Shown here piece by piece: positions 50,036 to 59,452 of a DNA stretch of 64,000 nucleotides. Made by a program: the position numbers and the translations under genes. Position 1 is the first letter of the stretch. Every line of letters begins with the position of its first letter. Where the stretch lies: contig JAZGUH010000713.1 of the NCBI GenBank assembly GCA_037893225.1, forward strand, positions 310,001 through 374,000. The letters are read 5' to 3'. This DNA is from Hippasteria phrygiana (Eukaryota > Echinodermata > Asteroidea > Valvatida > Goniasteridae). The notes beneath the pieces were generated by a model. That model was not told where the DNA came from and searched no databases. It saw only the letters and a list, made by a program, of their open reading frames with translations.

Positions 50036-51953
50036 GCCTGCCGTGGCCACAGGGGGACTATCAGAATAATTCTGCACCTCTCTCTTTCTATCTTTACCAG
50101 AACCCTGCTGAGAAGGGAGATCGGTGGGAAAGCGTAGCCCAGAATGTTCGTCCATTCTATGTTGAGTGCATCTGTCGCCCATGCCTGTGGGTGGTAATGG
50201 CGGGTGCAGAATGTTGGTAATTGGAAGTTTAGGTGAGATGCAAACAGGTCGATGTGTGGGGCGTCTAAGATGTTGAATATCTGTTGCACCGTGGGTCGAT
50301 GGAGAGTCCATTCTGTAGGAATGGACTTTCCTCGTGAAAGAGCATCCGCAATTATATTCTTGTTGCCTGCCAGGTGACTTGCCTGAAGAGAAATTCTTCG
50401 GGGGATGCACCAGTTGAGGAGTTCCCAGGTCAGCATACAGAGGGAGGGGGAGTGAGTGCCTCCCTGTCGATTCAAGTAAGATACCACTGTCGAGTTGTCC
50501 GTTTTTATCAGGACCAAAGGACCTTCTACGACCTGTGATACTGCCTTGAGCGCTCTGAAAACTGCCAAAAGCTCCAGGTGGTTGATGTGAAGGAGACTTT
50601 CCGACTGAGACCATATTCCCGATAGGGACTTGTCGTTGAGGTGAGCTCCCCAACCGGTCTCGGAGGCGTCTGTGGTTAAGGTCACTGATGGGGACGGACG
50701 TGGAAAAACTGTGCCGGTGAGGAGGTTCTTGCGTGTCAGCCACCATTTCAGATGTGTTTGAATGAATGGAGACACTGGAACTGGTTTGGTGATAGGGTCC
50801 GACCGTGGGCGGTAATGATGGAGAAGATGAAGTTGAAGAGGATGCATTCGCATCCTGCACCATAGAACTATATCCACCAAACTGGCCATGAAACCGAGGA
50901 GACGAAGCCATGCACGAGCTGGAAGGGATGGCACAGAAAGGAAGAGGTGAATACATTCCTCTAGAGCTGTGCATCGATCCAGTGACGGAGAGACTCTGCC
51001 CGTGATGGTATTCAGGCATGCTCCGAGAAATGTAGGTGTCTGTGTAGGAATCACGGAAGATTTCTCGGTGTTGATGATGAATCCGAGGCTTTGAGTGAGC
51101 TCGACTGTTTTTAAAAGAGCCTCCTTGGCGATCTGACAGGACGGGCCAACTATCAGCCAGTCGTCGAGGTAGATGATATGTAGAGATGGACATGCTGACG
51201 CCGGAGGGCTGCAGCAACTACTTTCGTAATTCTGGTGAAGACACGCGGGGCCGTGGAAAGGCCAAATGGGAGACATTGGAATTGGTAAGTCGTATCTCGG
51301 TAAATGAATTGTAGGAATTTCTGATGATGTTTGTGGATCGGAATGTGAAGATATGCATCCTTCAGATCTAGGGAAGTGGCCCACCATCCTTGTTGAAGTG
51401 TTTGGAGAACGACAGCTAGGGTTTCCATGCGAAAGTGTTTTGGGCGAATAAACGCATTGAGTGGCCGAAGATTTATGATCGGACGCCAGTCGCCTGTCTT
51501 CTTCGGTGCCAGGAAGAAGGTTGAAGAAAAACCGGGGGTCGATGAAGGGTGAACCGGAACTATTGCCTTCTTCTCTAGTAAGGATGAAATTTCCCTCTCG
51601 AGGAACCTCCGACGGGAAGAATCTGTGGGGACTGGAGTGGATCGGCGAGGGAATTCTTGAGGAGGAGGAGGTAATGTGGTGAATTCCAACTGGTACCCTG
51701 AAGAAATTGTCTGAAGAACCCAGGCATCTGACGTTATGTGAATCCATTCGTGAGAGAATTCCCGAAGCCGACCCCCTACAGGACCCGGAGCAGGGGGCAT
51801 GAAAATTACACTGGTGTTGTAGTCATTTGCCCCTATTCTGTCGCGAACCGCGGGACTTGAAGGAACGCGAATATCTGGAGGGCTGCGATTTAGCAGTTGA
51901 AGAGAAGCGGTGCATGAACCTGGGAGTCGCTGACGACGACGTTTTGGGCTCAC
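49741..51953 (-). pseudogene. DIRS reverse transcriptase / RNase H ORF with methyltransferase-like tail, one frameshift
   Basis: Reads as RT, then RNase H, then a third domain. RT motifs in the first frame (51953 leftward): APKKTGDWRPIINLRPLN, SLDLKDAYLHIPI with the first catalytic aspartate, and CLPFGLSTAPRVF. The YLDD box is at about 51160-51171 in a different frame, so an indel lies at about 51175-51225, just before the catalytic centre. The second frame continues with RNase H acidic residues in TTDASETGWG, HLELLAV, KTDNST and ADALSR. The tail resembles the Dam-like methyltransferase region described in DIRS elements (DLFAS, DALNIEW, YAFPP, IVPLWPRQAWF); the FPP position aligns with the DPPY/NPPY motif, which is an inference from pattern. 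It overlaps the recombinase ORF by about 295 bases. One indel is enough to inactivate RT in this copy. Confidence 0.9.
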
Positions 51954-52924
51954 GAAGTACTCTACTGTGGTTGTCGCAAAAAACCTCGGCTTTGTCTAAA
52001 ACCACTGCATCTAGGATGAGAGCCCCTTTTGTAAGATGAGGAACCTGTGCGATGTAAATCGATCCTTTCCTCGGTTTTGAGACGTTTGGCCTCTTTCAGC
52101 AAGGATTCTTCAAATTTGTTGTTCAAAAGATCGCTGCCTGTCAGTGGAAGGGACTCCATTCGTTCCCTAGAGCCTTGAGAAGGCCAAAACATGTTGTCGA
52201 GGATCATAGACCTACCTGCGAATAGATGTTGTGATGGCCGACCCAACAGCGAATTCCCGGAGGCAGGAACTGAGGCAGTCATCCATGACTTGAACATTGT
52301 TGGAAGAAGATTTGGGTCAACTGACGTGGGGTCTTCAGAAATCCGAGCAAGAGCATCGGAAAGAAGCAGTGAGAAACTGGAGATTTTAGCCCCATGCCGT
52401 AGGTGGCGGTCTGCATTTTCCAACAATTTACTCAGTTCCTTGGAGCGTTTGTCAGGGAAGAGAAATTTCTTATTGTAGGAAGGACCAAACTTCTCAGCAC
52501 GGAGCTTGTCCTGCACCTCGGTGGCAATTTTAGGTACGGTGAAGTATGTAGCGCCATCAGCTTCATTTGTTTTGAAGAGGTGCAGTTCTGCGGAAGGAAT
52601 GGCCGATTTCTTCCTCAAGACATTAGTAAAGGCATCATCCATGATGTCTGCACATGAACTGTCTACTGGAAAATGTACTTTCTGTGGAGGAGCACAGTAT
52701 GTAGAATCCCTACGGAAGGAGGGACGAGTAGTCTCCCTAGCCGGTGAAGGTGGAGGGAATTGTAGTAAACGACCCACTTCAGGAATCACAACGTTGCCCC
52801 TTTGAGCCATGGAAGCATGCGAGAAATCCAGAAACTCCTGGTCCGAAAGACTATCCGGTGAAAATGAACTGGAACGTAAGTACCGACCGGGTGGCGAACC
52901 CGAACGGCTACATGAAGGAGAACT

Positions 52925-53103
52925 GTGGCGGGCACCATGTCGAATTGGTGAACGGATCTGTGGCGGTCGCCATGTTGAATTGGGGAACGAGATCTGTGTC
53001 GGGCGCCATGGTGAATCGGGGAACGAGATCTGTGTCGGGCGCCATGTTGAATCGGGGAACGAGATCTGTGTCGGGCGCCATGTTGAATCGGGGAACGAGA
53101 TCT
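52925..53103 (-). repeat. 36-bp minisatellite inside DIRS ORF1
   Basis: Five head-to-tail copies (one of 35 bases, four of 36) with unit starts at 52925, 52960, 52996, 53032 and 53068. The minus strand reads as a 12-residue arginine/serine-rich unit with core RSRSPIQHGARH. The first copy lacks one base, and this changes the reading frame. Copies are nearly identical, apart from scattered substitutions in the two left ones. Confidence 0.9.
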
Positions 53104-53311
53104 GGAGCGATAAACTCGCCGGGAGGAACGATGATGAGATCCGAGAGAATATTCATATTCGTCTCTGTAACGGCGTGGAGGGGAAGAAGGACGAAACGAT
53201 ACATGCTTGTCCAAGCCCCTTGTCCAGTGATCAGGATTTCTCACTGAAACGGGGACAGCCTGCCGGGGATCATGTGGAAAATTCCTATAGTCATTGCAAC
53301 TGTATGCCCAA

Positions 53312-53333
53312 GGGGGGGGGGGGGGGGGGGGGG
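53312..53333 (+). repeat. 22-base G homopolymer in DIRS ORF1
   Basis: An uninterrupted G run; the minus strand reads polyproline. It sits exactly where the ORF1 reading frame changes. Runs of this length are unstable and are often miscounted in sequencing. Confidence 0.9.
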
Positions 53334-53927
53334 CGAAAGTAAGAATGTTGCGGCTCACCATGACTCCCATGCATAAAACCTTCTCTTGGCATGCCGAGAT
53401 TCACCGAGGGAGTTGGAATGCCTCCTTGGAGATTCCGAGTGAAAACCAATCCACTGGTGGGAGCGGAGCCACTAACGCTGAACTCCACACGATGCGTAGA
53501 ATTTCCGACGCTGGAAATGGGAGCATTAGCAGTAGAGATGGCCGTGGTGTATGTATTAGCCGATGTACAAGCAGTGGTGAAAGCCCCCGAACATGTTGCC
53601 GAAGAAGACGAGTTCGGGACGGGTCGAGTCTGGTTGTCCTGCCAGTTGGTGAAAATCCGCCATTGGTCATCGGTCCAACGGCTGCAGACAGTGCAAACGT
53701 TTTCGCGGCAACAGACACGACATCTATAGCAGGTAGAATGGTCATCGAAATCCAAGGCATTTGGAGATCCTCCACAAGATTTGCATTTAGTCCGGCGAAA
53801 GGATTTCCTTTTCGATTTAGCGTCAGACATCGTGAAAAAATCCGAAGTGTCGGAAATAGAAGCTCGGCGGTATATAATGTGTGCTTCGCGGAGAGCAAAA
53901 ATATTGCGTGCCGTTTGGAACGGCGCA

Positions 53928-54089
53928 CTGGAAAAAAAGGGAAGATCACTAGAGGGCGTCCTAACGGGTGGGGCCGTGCAGTGTATGGAGCTGCGTCATG
54001 GGCTTTGTTATTTTCAGTGGTATTGTGTGCGCATGCGCATTGGAAATGCATTTGTAGGTAACGAAGGTGATTATTTTCTGTAATAGAAT
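53928..54089 (-). repeat. DIRS right inverted terminal repeat (5' end, probable promoter)
   Basis: The reverse complement of the left repeat, starting about 100 bases upstream of the gag ATG at 53830, so it is the likely promoter-bearing end. It carries TGCGCATGCGCA (54028-54039), which matches the NRF1 consensus, and AGAGGGCG (53951-53958). The outer ~40 bases recur inverted in the internal complementary region at 48216-48256. Confidence 0.9.
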
Positions 54090-55091
54090 AACTGGAGTGA
54101 GGCGATGAATGAAATTACCCGAGGCACCGTTGGGTTGTTTTGATATGCAGAATCACTCTTCCAACTTATTACGTTTCATCAACAGGTCAGAATTGATTAG
54201 ACAGGCTTGGGTACAACAAGCGATTGGAACACATCAAGGTCATTTGATCACAGCTGTAGGGTTTGATGAATCATGGAGGAAGGATCCTCCATGGATGAAT
54301 CGATTGCCGAGTGTACCAGTCAAGCGGTCTTTGACGTGTGCCAATAAAAGACAACCGTGCTTTATGCTGACGGCACGGTTGCTTAATTGCTGAGATAAAC
54401 ATAATTCCCTTTGTCGGTTCTATGGGAAGGTGGAGGTAAACCCTCCCTTCCTTGGGGGGAAAAAAGCAAATATTTGCATTTAGAATCCCTAAAATTGTCT
54501 ATGAGAAATTAAAGAATGTCCGAGTGTGCAGAAGCAAGTGATGCAGTTGGTCTAATTTCTATAATTATGCAACTACTAAGATCTGAAACAGTCAAAAAAG
54601 TGGTTTGATAAACCGGAATGCCTATAACCAGGCCGTATTGTCAACAATTGCTTTGTAGGACACATGTGCTTGAACTCCCACCAGTAATTAACTAATTTAT
54701 AATATTGATTAGGTTGATCTTATCAGCTTATCAGAATCGGGTGTGGAAATAGTCAATGGCAACGTCGTCTATAAATAGGGAGCATGGCTTTTGCCCTCCA
54801 AATATCAATTTAGCTCAGACAACAAAATCCCGTGGAAATGTCCTCTTACCTAAGTTACTTGAACCAGATATGTCTACACATCGGCGCTACATAGGCGAAT
54901 TTCATCGTCATGATTTTATCCGGAGTACACTCTAAAAACGTTCCCAATATCATACACAGGAGCCAACGAAAATCTGGAACTTAAGGCAGTGAGTGAGTCA
55001 TATGGACAAATTTCCTCATTGCATCGTCTCAAGTGCCGAAAATACCAGGTTTTTTTAGGCCCTACGTTTTACGTATGGACCGACCCGCAGA

Positions 55092-55122
55092 CAGACCGAC
55101 CGACCGACCGACCGACGAACTG
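55092..55122 (+). repeat. (ACCG)n microsatellite
   Basis: Tandem ACCG units within a wider GACC-rich stretch. Confidence 0.85.
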
Positions 55123-55666
55123 ACAGCGTGGCGCCGTCATGTCAAAATTCAAGCTGCATACAGTAATATACTGTACCCCAAAATATAAGGTCTAGAATCA
55201 TGCCTATACTATATCTTCAACTAAAAATTAAAATTCCCACGATCCCTGCAAATTATCAAAATGTCAATGTCCTAAAAATGAAAAACAAACAGGAAAAAAC
55301 AAACAGATGCTTACAATATATTACAAACAGTTTTCAAACTACAGAAACGGTGTACATAAAGAACAGCTATCATCTAGATTTCAAATTCAACGGCAACTTA
55401 ACCTTAACCATTACATTCCAACCAGACGATACCCAGTCACAGTGCAACAGCGTGTTTGTCCGTTTTTAGACCAAAGCTTCATTATCAGGTTTATATCAGA
55501 TTAATCCAGTCATTAAACATCTGATGTAATCACACTGATCATGCAATTCTTTTTTTGGCAGATTGTGTATAATGACATGATAGAGTTACACGTATGAAAA
55601 GAGCGAAAATAGGAACTAGAAATGCGTTTGTCACGTAAAAAAACACAGCTGTTTCGGGCATACTTT

Positions 55667-55773
55667 TGATGACGTCATCATGACGTTCCACATTGTTCAC
55701 AGTTAAATGTAAATATCCATGTAAACAATTTCAAATTCCTAGAAAATCAGCTGATGACGTCATCATGACGTCA
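55667..55773 (+). promoter_or_regulatory. Two clustered CRE-like palindromes
   Basis: TGATGACGTCATCATGACGT occurs at 55667-55686 and again at 55752-55771. Each includes the CREB/ATF core TGACGTCA, and the second copy adds TGACGTCAC. This may be a regulatory element or an undefined repeat; no nearby gene is visible. Confidence 0.35.
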
Positions 55774-55929
55774 CTTCGGATGTTGCATTACATTTTTTGT
55801 TTAGGCCTACATTTAGTAGAGCAGTCAGTCTGTCGTTTCGCTTCAATGACATGAACATTCCATCTTCTGACTGATTACGCGGTACCCGCTGCTGAATTGG
55901 ATTCGAATCGGCCAGCCGACCCCGGCAAG

Positions 55930-56072
55930 CTCGGTGGTCGAGTGAGACGTCTGCACTATAGTAAGCAGGAAAGTCGTGGGTTCGAATCCCGCCCGAGTAA
56001 TCCTGTGAACTTTTTCACACAGGCTCTCGGAAAGCACTGAGTATAGAGTGCTTCATACATTACGTCGGGACA
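55930..56072 (+). repeat. tRNA-derived SINE (Ser/Leu-like head) with conserved tail
   Basis: The head has GGTGGTCGAGTG (A-box-like) and GGGTTCGAATCCC (B box) with a long variable region between them, as in class II tRNAs. The tail CACAGGCTCTCGGAAAG ... TTCATACATTACGTCGG is shared with the hairpin at 37.9-38.1 kb, so head and tail form a real element with at least two copies of its 3' part here. Confidence 0.7.
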
Positions 56073-58340
56073 TCATCCCTGAGGTAAAATGTCCATCTTC
56101 TGACGTGACATGCTAGGCCTTAATGTTCATAATTCGAGTGAAAAACACACTTATGTACATGTAACTGCACAGAAGGACATCCTTGAAACAGGAAGTAATC
56201 ACGATTTCAGCTCAAGTCACTGTTATGCACTTGGTACACACATCTGCATTGCAGTAAAACAGATGGGAAAGGCTTGACATTCAATGGTTTTATATATAGG
56301 CCAGTTTTAGCATCAAATTTAAGCCACACAAATCGTAGAAACTTTACCGGTATCTATCACAATTCTGCGAACGTTACGCGATAAATAGCTTTCCTTATTG
56401 CTGGCACTACTTTTGCTGTTTTTTCGTTGTTTTCGTCTTTGTTTATGGGCCGATAATATTTGTTAATTTATTTATTTGCCAAAGTAATTAATAAGGATCG
56501 TAAAGAATTTCGCTTTTCTGCGAAACGTTAATCTCAAAATCCCGACGAAGGATGTGTCGATATATGATCCCATCTCGGGACTGTATAGCCCGGTCTGTTC
56601 ATCCGATCAGTGTATATACTTGGTTTCAATCAGCACTAAACATCGAGCATTACAAGTTCAAGACCATCGACGAGTAACACTGTAAGTCTGGCAGACCACA
56701 CCGACGCGCGGTCGCGCCGCCTACCCATGACGTCCGAAAATCAATTTCCCAAATGACTGGGAATTATTGGAATGCAATGCGTAGATCAAGAAGAGCAGAC
56801 TGGTTCCCGCACACCCCCCAAAAGCACATGCGGGGATGTGTGCCGCATGGATGGCACTCATAGAAACACATTGCACTGAATCCTCCAAAATTTCATCTCT
56901 TTGGTTAGTCACCATGGTTACCTAACCTATTCCCAAGGCCTGGGTGTAATATCGGTAACTCTGCCATAATGTGTAACATTTACGGAAAAATATATGAACC
57001 CGAAGCACTGAAATTCAGAGTGGCGCCGCACATAGTGCAGCCTACGCACTATAGTCTATAGACCAAGAGCACCAGTCTGAATTCCAGTGGTCCGACTTTT
57101 CCGAACCAAACTGGCGTCCCCGAAATTATTTTCGTCAATGATTTTCAGACAAACAACGCATTTTCAGGGGATGATGTGTACATTATTGTATTCTACTTTC
57201 GAATAATCTTTCCAACAATTGCAATTTTAGGACGAACGCTTTTTTAGCCCAATTTATAGGCGGCTCCAAGTACATTGGTCTTAAAACCATATTTGCATAT
57301 GCTAGTTCAAATTCCTCCTGTTGTATATAATAACTACATACTGGCAGTGGATAATATTAATTATTAGTATTACCATTACCCGCTGCCAATATACGCTCGA
57401 ACTTAGAGCGATAATGGAGGGACCAGGAACCAGTCTTATGAGGAGGCTAGTCACCCCTCCCCATTCTTGCACTGTGCCATTAATAGTTGTAATGCGATTC
57501 CTCCTGCACGCGCGCGGCCTCGGCTTCCAAACCCTTATGCCTGGCTAATGAAATGGCGAGTAGATGTTCATAAATCTGCAAGGCGACACTAAAACTGCGC
57601 ATAAATTGTTTACGCTAAGTTGGACATAAACATTATCAAACAAAATTCCGGTAAAATATGATAAAGATGGGAAAATTTGCTCATTCGAATGAAAAGGCTC
57701 AAGTACCAAATTGTATAGTCACTTCCGGCACATGGAATCGAACAGTTTTCTATTTCGTGCTTCATGAATGTGAAAATCTGCATGAACATAAGAAAAACTT
57801 TTGCAATTGCTGCCTACAATTGCCACAGAGGACATGGAAGTTTAAGTAACATGGAAATATTTATTAAATGGTGTCCTTCATGCATTCAAGTCATGCAAAT
57901 ACCATTGCGTGATTCCTAACAGCCAGTTACCGCGTGAACGCCCGCCGTTTAAGATTTCTTCCGTCGAAGTCGCCGTCGGTCCAACCATGGAGGCTCCAAT
58001 CAACTTATGCTGAGAAGAACTTTGTTTAAACATTGGACGGTCAATTACCCGTTCGCTGATTGAAGGTCTCGTTAATTGTTTAATTACTTGCATAAATGCA
58101 TAATTTACCGGTCAATCTGATTGACGAAGGCGGTGTTATTTCGGTTGATTTATTGAGAGACAGGTTTCCCTGACAGTCTGCTGTAGTGCACGCGTACTTC
58201 TGGGCAAATCAGCAGTTGAAACAACAAACAGGAATGTTTCAGTTTTTAAAGAGACTTGCAGTTGGATTATTATGACAAAAATATATGTAGAGGACAGCGT
58301 TACTTCCGTGTTTAAATATCCAAATCGACTAAATATGCGA
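56073..58340. other. Non-coding stretch, no gene seen
   Basis: Only short chance frames; no repeats I can pair within the window. Confidence 0.55.
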
Positions 58341-58470
58341 AAACGTGCGCTGCGGTGCTATTGATGGCGTGATTCATTTAAGCATGAATGATTTTGTTGA
58401 ATAGCACTGTTTTGGTTTAGCACTGACATCCTCGCTTTCAACAAGGAAGTGCGCAAACGGGGCTAATGTG
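58341..58470 (+). repeat. Second, partial copy of the 29.7-kb inverted-end element
   Basis: Matches the right two-thirds of the 29.7-kb element and about 25 bases beyond it (GGAAGTGCGCARACGGGGCTAATG in both). The shared flank means the true element is longer than its inverted ends suggest. The left inverted end is missing here. Confidence 0.65.
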
Positions 58471-58545
58471 AATTTTCCTCTTTATAAAACACTTTTGGGA
58501 GAAGGTTCCACGTTTTAGTTGATTTTCATAATAAATAATTTCAAC

Positions 58546-58680
58546 TAGCGCCCACCCGAACAAAGATACTGACAATTCGGGAGACCGCCAACATAGGGCA
58601 AGATAGCTCAGTTGGTAGAGCGCCGGTACGGTATTTCGGAGGTCGCAGGTTCGTATCCCGCTCCTGCCAGTTTTCTTTGT
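58546..58680 (+). repeat. tRNA-Thr-like SINE, third copy
   Basis: The same family as the pair at 8.1-8.3 kb, including about 50 bases upstream of the tRNA-like head (TAGCGCCCACC ... GGGAGACCGCCAACATAGGGC) and GTTTTCTTTG just after it. A box at about 58607-58624; B box GGTTCGTATCCCG. The acceptor arms pair at about six of seven positions, so it is still tRNA-like, but loop position 33 is again C. Confidence 0.75.
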
Positions 58681-58919
58681 TCACTTGAACATTTAATAAA
58701 TAATTCTTTTAGAATCATACACCATTCACGATGTTGTTGATGGATTAGTTTGGAGAAAAGATTTGTGTACTGTGATTTTTTGACAAGGAGTTCCTTTAAT
58801 CACTTCTTGATGTTTAGGCCTACTTAAAAAAAAAGCAACCATTTAGATCTTACACTCTTAAATGTAGTGTACATGATTGGTCGTTGTTGCAATTTTCATG
58901 CAGAAATGGGCGGATTTGG

Positions 58920-59285
58920 GGCCGGGGGTTAGTATTTTATAGGAAATATCGTTCCACTGACCTGTTCAAAGTTTTGCGTTGTTGAATGGAGAAAAAAACG
59001 AGAGAAAAACGGCGCTCGTTTTTAACCTTCGGGCGGATGATAGCCTTTAGTCAAGGCGCGCGTGGCTAGCTACCTGGACGCGTGACGCGCCCCGAATGCC
59101 AGCATGTCCGGGGCGCGCCACTCGTCCGGGTAGCCACGCGCGCCTTGACTAAAGCCTACAGGGCAGTTTGCCAACGATTTCCAGCTGGAAATCGTTGGAA
59201 AACGATATAAATGTCCACTTTTCTTGACAAGGACAGCACACCTGGTGTCATATCACAGGATGATTGAGACTACTATTAACTTAAT
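58920..59285 (+). repeat. Dispersed ~300-bp repeat, copy 2, with GC-rich hairpin
   Basis: The same landmarks as the 11.8-kb copy (TTAGTATTTTATAG, CCACTGACCTGTTCAAAG, CCAACGAT, TGAGACTA). The internal inverted pair here is a very strong GC-rich hairpin (59043-59094 with 59109-59155), followed by a perfect 28-base palindrome (59171-59198). Confidence 0.65.
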
Positions 59286-59322
59286 TCAGTAACAAAACAA
59301 TTTGACGATTACCAATCGTGTA

Positions 59323-59452
59323 CACTACATTTATAACGGATTGGTTGAAAACAACCAATACAGCAGTAGGATTGGTAGATATGTGTCTAACCAATGCAAT
59401 TGGTTGTTTTAACCAATATATTGGTTATTTCAACCAATTAGTTTTTAGACTG
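59323..59452. mobile_element. Palindromic MITE-like element, AACCAAT family, copy 2
   Basis: 130 bp, starting CACT and ending TTTTTAGACTG, with TA immediately outside each end. It aligns over its whole length to the reverse complement of the 12.9-kb copy, including the asymmetric block GTAGGATTGGTAGATAT, so the two are one family. Confidence 0.75.

Larger units (their letters stand above)
51962..53830 (-). pseudogene. DIRS ORF1, Gag-like, with two frame changes
   Basis: ORF1 probably encodes the particle or nucleic-acid-binding protein. It starts at 53830 with a basic N-terminus and a cysteine cluster (C16, C19, C34, C37, C40, C41, C46, C49) that looks like paired zinc ribbons. This frame is lost at a 22-base G run (53312-53333). 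The next stretch, in another frame, is rich in SR and RS dipeptides and holds a 12-residue tandem repeat. A one-base-short repeat copy (52925-52959) brings the original frame back. That frame then runs open through a helical, charged region (an in-frame ATG at 52810 begins a 282-codon stretch) to the stop at 51962. No known enzymatic domain is visible. Either the G-run length is a sequencing or assembly error or this copy is inactive; a programmed shift is less likely. Confidence 0.8.
47933..54089 (-). mobile_element. DIRS-type tyrosine-recombinase retrotransposon, nearly complete
   Basis: A 6.16-kb element transcribed leftward. It has inverted terminal repeats, an internal complementary region, and gag-like, RT/RNase H and tyrosine recombinase ORFs in the DIRS order. 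DIRS elements lack LTRs and an integrase. They are thought to replicate through a circle that the recombinase inserts, leaving no target duplication; none is obvious here, and the triplet AAC lies beside both ends (47930-47932 and 54090-54092). The terminal repeats match without a difference over their long shared part, so the insertion is young. Gag and RT carry frameshifts, so this copy is probably not autonomous as assembled. No TAGGCCTA octamer lies inside it, unlike the surrounding DNA. Confidence 0.93.
54090..55929. other. Non-coding stretch right of the DIRS element
   Basis: A lone TA-CACTCTAAAAACG end near 54927 resembles the MITE termini but has no partner. Otherwise only the ACCG microsatellite and CRE-like pair. 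Confidence 0.5.

Noticed and set aside
53294..54061. 255-codon plus-strand open frame and other frames over DIRS ORF1
   Set aside because: Antisense shadows; the minus-strand frame has the cysteine cluster and continues into the rest of ORF1.
58598..58670. Functional tRNA-Thr gene
   Set aside because: Loop position 33 is C, stems have mismatches, and the sequence belongs to a repeated element with shared upstream DNA.
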